A model generated the notes under the pieces. The model saw nothing but the letters and a program-made list of their open reading frames with translations. It was not told where the DNA came from and ran no database searches. Positions 53,901-63,100 of a DNA stretch of 64,000 nt are shown piece after piece. The translations under genes and the position numbers were made by a program. Location of the stretch: positions 592,478-656,477 of the forward strand of contig NZ_VORS01000001.1 of assembly GCF_007997075.1 (NCBI RefSeq), read 5' to 3'. The stretch's first letter is position 1, and each line of letters starts with the position of its first letter. The DNA is from Polaribacter sp. IC073. GTDB taxonomy: Bacteria; Bacteroidota; Bacteroidia; Flavobacteriales; Flavobacteriaceae.

Positions 53901-54097
53901 TAACACCTACTAATACAACATATACACCAGGAACAGGAATATGGGATTTAAGTAGTTTAACAATTGCAGTAAATCAAACAATAGAATTAAAAATTGAAGC
54001 AACAGTAAATGCTGTTGGTGTCATTATTACCAATAATACAGAAATCTTTACTGCAACAGAAACAGATAAAGATTCAACACCTAACAGTAACAACTAA
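50924..54097 (+). CDS. Large surface protein with glycine-rich domain, TSP3 repeats and DUF11
   Basis: A 1057-residue protein. The signal peptide ends INAQ near residue 41, after a long n-region (about 25 residues). Residues of about 60-290 are a Gly-rich domain (GGGGGSTG, AGGGGYSGGGAAGAGG). TSP3 calcium-binding repeats occur at about 311-340, 555-575, 630-656 and 853-872. A jelly-roll-like module lies between (about 660-850, FNRTDNTNSFD-type text). The C-terminus is DUF11 (about 939-1057), ending DKDSTPNSNN. It precedes the giant gene by 16 bases, suggesting one transcript. Confidence 0.82.
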   Translation: MIKNYLLLTYKSVEQLSFFAKERKVACYIVLMFSSFFINAQTVLVNETAVVSNNYTVAVDGLIEIAIVGGEGAEGTNTKGGKAAKTVARFNLVSGDVIQYLVAEGGQGGTGDFAEGGGGGSTGVYINDVLVMVAGGAGGGDNSANAVGLGANSTANGDDATGTDPGIGGVNGNGGTAISTAGDGTGGAGAGINTNGASLSGSGGAKSDPNYALAAGGVGFEYTSSNGGVAGNGGRGLTGGGGASYQYSAGGGGYSGGGAAGAGGSAGGGGSYVNTLFTKYVSHTITAGEDGAATGGTQQNGTDGSVIITYFIDTDNDGVADILDLDSDNDGVLDSVECSVKTPINESLGGALASTGAGFIPRTGVVNNLVFSSSPATQNGTYTYTDVRETAVDANSIGVNFFKNGQVTGGTTSGTLGIVDIDADKVSSTTAPNSSVISNSLVITDFDTTSTTFTIEVWSETAQYTSPSDINFIMLPNTTGTLSSVTDLGSGVFQYTVTDTGSNPTDKTLNVALKLTSKSGDLLKRVRYTATNIPDTSGDRLSFSLVNVIKEKCEDTDSDGVPDYLDTDSDGDGCSDADEAYYGAVDNADADNNGTYGSGTPTVDLEGKVVGAAYSSPNAYYLDATVSTCEDNDNDGVIDAVDVDDDNDGILDTDECPGPVVYNDSFEVPDLDALGPSPVGDVTRPDSDADGEADMFLSQTSIEGWNRTDNTNSFDIAYDIYNASKGLQSIDLYGTPGATGIQKTFSGFTEGVAVDFSLDYSSVAELFEATVSVDYGSGPVLLTTLKPSTTATTASPGVVGARISTVVWVNYTASLLPTATGTVKIIIQSTSLGSGQTGVLIDNVILSQTTCPDDDGDGIPNQFDTDSDNDGCPDAIEASGTLTLDKLTILSGGSSGGSSKNLGTNVDANGSPIVSGEGASGYTQNQTTAVTDANQNTACAIDLTITKTVSKPVLKKGTNVVFTLILKNEGSQPASNVQVKDLLPTGLTFSSAITPTNTTYTPGTGIWDLSSLTIAVNQTIELKIEATVNAVGVIITNNTEIFTATETDKDSTPNSNN
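53515..54097 (+). repeat. Duplicated 3' module (copy 2)
   Basis: Counterpart of 49860-50440: last TSP3 unit, GGSSGGSSKNLGT linker and DUF11 domain. The order and the stop position are the same in both genes. Confidence 0.75.
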
Positions 54098-54113
54098 CAA
54101 AGAAATATAAAAG

Positions 54114-57100
54114 ATGAAAAAAATGTACACAATTTTCAGCTTACAGAATAAATTTAATAGAAAAACGAGGCAGCTTATTATGCTCTTCGGTTTCTTTTTT
54201 ATTGCTACCAGTGCCAGTTTTGCACAGGCTGTAACTATTGTTCCTAATGCAACTACACCAGCAGGTAGTGATGACGTAGGAGATTTAATAAACTATAGTA
54301 TTGCTGTTTATAACTCAGGAGGTATTCCACTTAATAGTGTAGTAATTTCTAGTGATATAGGTACTGCAGTTACATTAAGTTCTGGAGACTCAAATACAAA
54401 TAATATTTTAGATACAGATGAGTGCTGGGTGTACACCGGTTTTCATACTCTTACACAAGCAGATATTGACGCGACAAAAGTAGATAATGTATTTAGTGTT
54501 ACAAGTACAGAAATTACAACAGCTCAATCAGAAACACATACAGAAAATGTTCATGAAGATGATATTTCTTATGCTTCTGTTTATGGTATTTCAGATATTA
54601 TTGCTACAGACGATGATTTTTCAACAACAGTTATTAATGGTATCGCAGGCGGAACAGCTGGTAATGCTTTTATTAATGATACTGTTGATGGGGCAACAGC
54701 TACAGCAACAAACGTAACACCAACACTTGTTTCTAATGGAGGTTTAACAGGAGCAACCATAGCTGCTAATGGAGACGTTGCTGTTTCAATGAATTCTGCA
54801 ACAGGTAGTTATATTTTAACGTATAAAATATGTGACAATTCTGATACAAATAACTGTGATACTGCAGAAATAATTGTGGTGGTAGATGGTGATTCTGATG
54901 GGGATGGTGTGTTAGATTCTGTTGATGAATGTAACGGATTTGATGATGCTTTAGATAATGACAATGACGGTGTCGCAGATGGTTGTGATTTAGACGATGA
55001 TAATGATGGGATTTTAGATACAGCAGAAAATGCAATTAGTGGAGACCCAATAGTAGATACGAACAATAATGGCGTTTTAGATTATAAAGACACCGCACTT
55101 TCTGGTTTTGTAGATGCTAATTCAGATGGTATAGATGATAGATATGATGTTGATCAGGACGGAATTATAGATCAATTTGATACAGATTCAGACGGAGATT
55201 CTTGTCCTGATGTTACAGAAGCAGGTCATTTAGAAAGCACCACAAAAGCAGGGGAAGTGAAAGGAACAGGTTATGATGCTGCCAATGGTAAAGTTACAGG
55301 TTTTACAACTGCTTACACAGGTACAAATTCGAATGTGACTTCTGCAGGTACACCAGCATCAGTTACGTCTCAACCACCCAATAGAAACATATTAGTTGGT
55401 CAGAATACAACATTTCCTGTTACTACAGATGGTACTGTATTTCAATGGGAATTAAGTACAAATGGCGGTTCATCATACACTTCAATATCAAACGATGCTG
55501 TTTATAGCGGAACAACAACAAGTACCTTAACAATTACGGGAGTAACAACAGCACAAAATAACTATAAGTATAGAGTTTTAATTTCTAAAGCAGATTATGC
55601 TTGTACAACTACTTCAAATGCAGGTACACTTACTGTCTTTTCAAATCAAGCACCTGTTGCAGACAGTAATGCAATTACTGTTTTAGAAGAAAGTACAGGA
55701 ACAGCTTTAGGATTAGCAGCACCAACAGATGCAGATGGAAATCCGCTTACAATTACAGTAACAGGCTTGCCAATTTTAGGTGTTGTAAAAAAAGCGAACG
55801 GTGCAGTAGTTACAAACGGAACCGTTTTAACTTCTATTGAATTAACCAACTTAATTTACGATTCACCAACAGCATATAATGGAACAGATGATGCCGGAGA
55901 ATTTACATATACCGTTTCAGACGGAACAGCAGCACCAACTACAGGAACTTCAGATATAACAATAACAGCCGTAAATGATGTACCCGTTGCAGTAGCTGAC
56001 TCTGGTACTGCACTAGAAGACAATGCTGTAAGTATTGCAACTATTGGTAATAATGATACAGATGAAGATGGAAATGTTGTTCCATCTACTATTATTTTAA
56101 TAGATCCTGCAAATGCAGCAAACACAGGTATAACAGGAACACCTCTAGTAATTGTAGGTAAAGGAACGTATACGGTAGATGCAGCAGGAAATGTAATTTT
56201 TACACCAGAAGCAAACTTTAATGGAGATGCAGACATTAACTATACAATTAATGATGATAGTGGAGCAACTTCAAACCAGGCTTTATTAGATATTTCAATT
56301 ACGCCAGTAAATGATAATCCTATAGCAGTTGCAGATGCTAACGAAACTACAGAAAATACAACTTTAACAGTAAATGCTGTAAATGGAGTTTTAAATAATG
56401 ATACAGATGTAGACGCAGGAACTACTTTAAACGTTACCAATTTTACCGTTGATGGAATTTCAAAAAATGCAGGAGAAACTGCAACAATTGCAGGAGTAGG
56501 AACTTTATTAATAAATGCAGATGGTAGTTATGTATTTACACCAGAAACAAATTATACAGGAGCAATTCCAGTAACAACTTATAACATTACAGACAATGTA
56601 GGAGGTTCAGCTTCATCAACATTAACATTAACAATAAATGCAGATTCAGATAATGATGGTATTGCAGATGTTACAGATTTAGATGATGATAATGATGGTA
56701 TTCTAGATACTGCAGAAACACCAGGAAACGTAAATCCAGATGCAGATTCAGATAATGATGGCATTCCAGATTTTAAAGATGCAGATACTGGTACTTTAAA
56801 TGGTAGTGGTATCGTAGCTACTTTTGATACTGATTCAGACGGAATCGCAAATCATTTAGATACAGATTCAGATAATGATGGTTGTTTAGATGTTACAGAA
56901 GCAGGTCATATAGAAAGTTCAACAAAAACAGGTGAAGTTCAAGGATCTGGTTATGGAGCAGACGGTAAAGTTACCGGTTTTACAACAGGTTATACAGGTA
57001 CAAATACAAATGTAACTTCTGCAGGAGTTGCAGCGATAGTTAATGCGCCACCACCAAATAGAGATATAGAAGTAGGTAAAAATACCACATTCCCAGTAAC

Positions 57101-60100
57101 TACAGATGGTACTGTTTTTCAATGGGAATTAAGTACAGATAGTGGTGCAACATACAATACAATATTAGACGGTACTATATATGGAGGTACTACTACAAAT
57201 ACATTAACAATTACAGGAGTAACATCAGCACAAAACAATTACCAATATAGAGTAGTAATTTCTAAAGCAGATTATGTTTGTACAACCACTTCAAATGCAG
57301 GAATCTTAACTGTATTTACAAATGAAGCACCAGTTGCAGATAGCAGTGCAATTACAGTTTTAGAAGAAAGTACAGGTTCTTCTTTAGAATTAACTGCACC
57401 AACAGATGCAGATGGAAACCCATTAACAATTACGGTTACAGGTTTACCAATTTTAGGTGTGGTAAAAAAAGCAGGCGGAGCAATTGTAACAAACGGTTCA
57501 ACCTTAACTTCAGCAGAATTAATAGGATTAATTTACGATGCACCAACTGCTTATAATGGAACCGATGATGCAGGAGATTTTACGTATACAGTTTCAGACG
57601 GAATCGCAGATCCTGTTTCTGGAGCAACAGACATTACTATTACAGCAGTAAATGATGTACCAGTTGCAGTAACCGATTCGGGAACAGCTCTAGAAGACAA
57701 TGCTGTAAGTATTGCAACTATTGGAAATAATGATACAGATGAAGATGGAAATGTTGTTCCGTCTACTATTATTTTAATCGATCCAGCAAATGTAGCAAAT
57801 ACAGGTAAAACAGGAACGCCTTTAGTAATTGTTGGAAAAGGAACGTATACAGTTGATGCAGCAGGAAATGTAATTTTTACTCCAGAAGCAAACTTTAATG
57901 GAGATGCAGATATTAACTATACAATAAAAGACAATAGTGGTTTTGCTTCTAATGAAGCATTATTAGATATTGCAATAACACCAGTAAATGACAATCCGAT
58001 TGCTGTTGCCGATGCAAACTCTACAACAGAAAATACAACCTTAACAGTAACTGCTGCAAACGGAGTATTAAATAATGATACAGATGTAGATGCAGGCACA
58101 ACATTAAATGTTACGAACTTTACTGCAGATGGACAAACAAAAAATGCAGGTGAAACCATCACAATAACAGGTGTTGGTACTTTACAAATTAATGCAGATG
58201 GTAGTTACGTATTTACACCAAATACAGATTATTTTGGCGCAATACCAGTAACTACATATAATATTACAGACAATACAGGAGGTTCAGCTTCCGCTACATT
58301 AACTTTAACATTAAATGTAGATTCAGATAATGATGGTGTTGCAGATGTTGCAGATTTAGACTCCGATAATGACGGAATTTTAGATACTGTAGAAGGACAA
58401 GGAACAGACCCAACTGCAGATGCAGATTTAGACGGAACACCAAATTATTTAGATGCAGATTCTGGTACTTTAGATGGAAACGGAATTGCGGCAGGTTTTG
58501 ATTTCGATGGTGACGGAATTCCAAATCATTTAGATTTAGATGCAGATAATGACGCTATTCCAGATGTATTAGAAGCAGGTTTAACAGATGCAAATAATGA
58601 TGGAATTGCAGATAACACAGGTTTTGGTACCAACGGTTTTGCAGATAATTTAGAAACGGTTGCAGATAACGGAACACCAAATTATACGTTAGTTAATACA
58701 GATGCTTCATCAGATATCAATGTAAATCTTTATAACTTTTTAGATAGAGATTCAGATAATGATGGTATTTCAGATACCGAAGAAGCATTTTCTAACAATG
58801 CTATATATAATGACACGAATAATGATGGTATTGTAGATGGTTTTGTAGATTCAGATAATAATGGTTGGCATGATACTATTGATGGAGAAGGAACTTTTCC
58901 AACATTTTTAAATTCAGATACAGATGCAATTCCTAACTATTTAGATTTAGATTCAGATGGAGATGGTTTACCAGATACGTTTGAAGGAAATTTTCAAGTT
59001 TCAGATGGAGATAATAATGGTATTGTTGGTACAGGAACTCCTGCAGATGCAGATGCAGATGGTTTGGCAGATACAAATGACCCAGACGCCGCAGGAAATA
59101 TTTTAGGTGGTTTTGGTTTCAACCAAGATAGAGATGGAGATGGTGTAAAAAACTATTTAGATATTGATGTTGATAATGACGGAATTATAGATAATATTGA
59201 AGGACAATCAACTTCAGCATACAAAGCTCCGAAGGGAACTGATACAGATGGAGATGGTATTGATGATGCTTATGATGTTGATAATGGTGGTGTTGGTATT
59301 GGATATACGAATACAGATGGGGGATCTGCACCAGATTATGCAGATACAGATTCAGAAAATGATGGTATTGATGATATTGATGAAGGTTTTTATAAAACAA
59401 TTACGGCTACAAATTCATTAGACTCAGACAATGATGGAATCGTAGATATCCTGAAATTTGTAGATGTAGACGGAGATGGATTGCATGATGATTTTGATGA
59501 AGTTTCTGGAAATGGAACAGTAAATAATGCAACAAATGGTGGCCAAACTTCACAAACACATCCAGATGATGATCCTGCTGCACCAGGTGGAGATAGAGAT
59601 TGGAGAGAAGCATCAGCACAAGATTATGATGGAGATGGTATTAATGATATTGTAGATTTAGATGATGATAATGATGGTATTTTAGATATCGATGAAGATT
59701 TTAATGAAGATGGAGATGGTAATCCAAGAACAAATCCTTCAGATAAAGATGGAGATGGAGTTCCTAATTATTTTGATTTAGATACAGATAATGATGGAAT
59801 TACAGATTATATAGAAGCAGGTGGAACAGATGATCCTGATGGAAATGGACAACCAGGTACGGGAGTTTTAGAGAGATCAGAAGTAAATGCAAAAGGTATT
59901 CCTTTAGCAGTATCACCAGATACAGAAACTTCAGGAACTAGTGAAACTTCGAATTTAACAATTCCTAATACTGCAGGAGCAGACAATCCTAATTTTATTG
60001 ATTTAGATTCTGATAATGATGGAATTACAGATACAATTGAAGCAGGAGGAACAGATCCTGATGGAGATGGAAGATATGGATTAGGGAGTATAAATGATGT

Positions 60101-63100
60101 AGATTCAGATGGTTTAGCAGATGAAATTGATCCTTATGATGATAGAGATGGTAATTTAGATACAGCTCTAAATCCGAATAAAAAATTAACGCTTCCGGAT
60201 ACAGATTTAGATGGAATTCCTAATTATTTAGACTTAGATTCAGATAATGATACAATTCCAGATAATGTTGAAGGTCAGAGTACTACAGGGTATATTACTC
60301 ATGCGGCAACAGATGCAGATGATGATGGACTAAATGATGCTTATGATTCTTCAGACGGAGTAGGAACAGCAGTAATTCCGGTAGATACAGATGGAGATGG
60401 AATTCCAGATTATTTAGATTTAGACTCGGACAATGATACACTAAAGGACATTGTAGAAGTTGGAAATGGAACCGCAGATACAGACGGTGATGGAAAAACT
60501 GATAATACTATTGGTATTAATGGTTTAGATAATAATTCTGAAAATGTAGATGATTATAATGATACAAACGGAATTTACAATGATCCAAAAACAGATTTTC
60601 CTGATGAAGATGGAGATGTTAATACAGGAGGTGATGTAGATTATAGAGATATTTTAGATGCTGATAATGATGGAGTTGCAGATGCTTTAGATTTAGATGA
60701 TGATAATGACGGTATTTTAGATACTGTGGAATCGCCAAATGGAGTAAATCCAGACGCAGATTCAGATAATGATGGTACCCCAGATTATAAAGATGCAGAT
60801 TATGCTGGTTTTGTAGATACGAATTCAGATGGTGTTAATGACAATTTTGATACAGATTTAGATGGTATTCCAAATCATCAAGATACCGATTCAGATAATG
60901 ATGGTTGTCCGGATGTTACTGAAGCAGGCCACAAAGAAAGTACAACCAAAGCAGGTGAAGTTGTTGGTAGTGGTTATGAAACAAACGGTAAAGTAACGCC
61001 AACGAGTACAGCTTACTCTGGTACAAATACAAATGTTACAACGGCAGGAACTCCGGTTGTAATTAGTCAACAACCTCAAGATCAATCAGGTTTTATTGCA
61101 GGAAGCGCGTCTTTTGAAGTAAGTTCAACAGGAACCGTTTTTCAATGGCAAGAAAGTATCGATGGAGGTACTACTTTTACAGATGTAACTAACGGAGGTA
61201 AATATGCAGGAGCAACCACAAACAAATTAACAATATCAAATTTATCAACCACAGAAAATAATTACCAATATCAAGTAATTGTTTCGAAAACAGATTATGC
61301 TTGTTTTATTCCTTCAACACCACCCGCAAAATTAACGGTAAATAATAATCCACCAGTTGCGGCTAACGATTTAGGAAATACAATTTTAGAAGATACTGTT
61401 ATAACCGTGTCTACAGTTGGCGGAAACGATACAGATGTAGAAGATACAACTCCAGATGCATCAACAATTACATTAATAGATCCAAATGATGCAGCAAATA
61501 CAGGAAAAACAGATACCCCTTTAGTAATTGCTAATATTGGTAGTTATGAAGTTGATCCTTTAGGAAATGTTAAGTTTACACCAGTACTTAATTATAACGG
61601 TACTGCAGATATAAAATATACTATAAAAGATAGTAGTAATAATGTTTCTAATGAAGCAACAATTGAAATTACGGTAACCTCTGTAAATGATGCACCGGTT
61701 GCTAATACTGATGCTGGAACAATTTTAGAAGGAGCAACATTAACGTTAACAACTATTGGTGCAAATGATACTGATGTAGATGGTACAATAGATACAACTT
61801 CTATTATTTTAATTGATCCAAATGATGCAGGTAACACAGGTAATTCAGCAACACCTTTAGTGATAGATAATGTTGGTACTTATACTGTAAATGGTGCAGG
61901 AACAGTCGTTTTTACACCTTTAGAAAATTTTAATGGTTCTGCAAATATAAAATATACAGTAAAGGATAATGATGGTCTAATCTCTAATCAAGCTATTCTA
62001 AACATTACGGTAACTCCAGTAAATGATGCACCCGTTGCAGTAGCAGATTCTGGAAATACGGATGAAGAAACAACACTGAATGTAACAGCAGTAAATGGTT
62101 TATTAAAAAACGATTCTGATGTTGATGCAAATTCATTAAGTATTACAAAATTTGTAGTAGATGGAGGGGCCTCAATAACTGTAACACCAACTACAGCTGG
62201 TTCTACATTAATTGCAGGGATAGGAACAATAACCATCAATTCAAATGGTAGTTATACATTTGTACCTGTATTAAACTTCAACGGAACGGTACCACAAGTG
62301 ACCTATACGGTTAGTGATGGTACCAATACAGCAAACACTACATTAGATATTAGCGTAAATCCTATTAATGATGCCCCAGTTGCGGTAAATGATAGTTATA
62401 CAACAGATGAAGATACGTCAGTTACCTTAACACCCTTAACAGGAGATAGTGATGTTGATGGAGACACTTTAACGATCACAAGTATCAACGGAGAAACGAT
62501 AAATATTTCCGGAGGTAATCAATTAATTACCGTTCCTAACGGAGTTGTTACAGTAACTACAGCGGGCGCAATTAGTTTTGCACCAGCGGCAAATTACAAT
62601 GGAAGTTCAACTTTCGTTTATGTGATAAGTGATGGAAATGGAGAGACAGCAACGGCAAATGAGACCATTACTATTGATGCAGTAAATGATGCTCCGCAAG
62701 CGAATCCAGATACCGGAAGTACAGATGAAGATGTAACTTTAACGGTTGTAAAAGCTAATGGATTAATTGATGATAATGATACAGATATTGACGCAGGAGA
62801 TGTTTTAACAGTAACAAAATTTGTAGTAGATGGCGTTGATGTGAATGTAACACCAAGTGCTGCGGGATCTACATTAATTGTAGGAAAAGGAACTTTAACA
62901 ATAAATACAGACGGTAGTTACACATTTGCACCAATATTAAATTTCAACGGAACCGTACCACAGGTAATGTATACCGTAAGTGATGGCACAAATACTGCGA
63001 ATTCTACCTTAGACATTACCGTAAATCCTATTAATGATGCACCAGTAGCGGTAAACGATAGTTATACAACAAATGAAGATACGTCAGTAACCTTAACTCC

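Noticed and set aside
58315..60910. CRISPR-like array from the regular spacing of short repeats
   Set aside because: The repeats are in-frame coding motifs of TSP3 domains with no fixed repeat/spacer length and no cas genes.
54487..62239. Many open frames on both strands inside the giant gene
   Set aside because: They are shadows produced by the repeated GAT/GCA/AAT-rich codons; their translations are low-complexity (His/Leu- or Ser/Val-rich) and the plus frame from 54114 is continuous.
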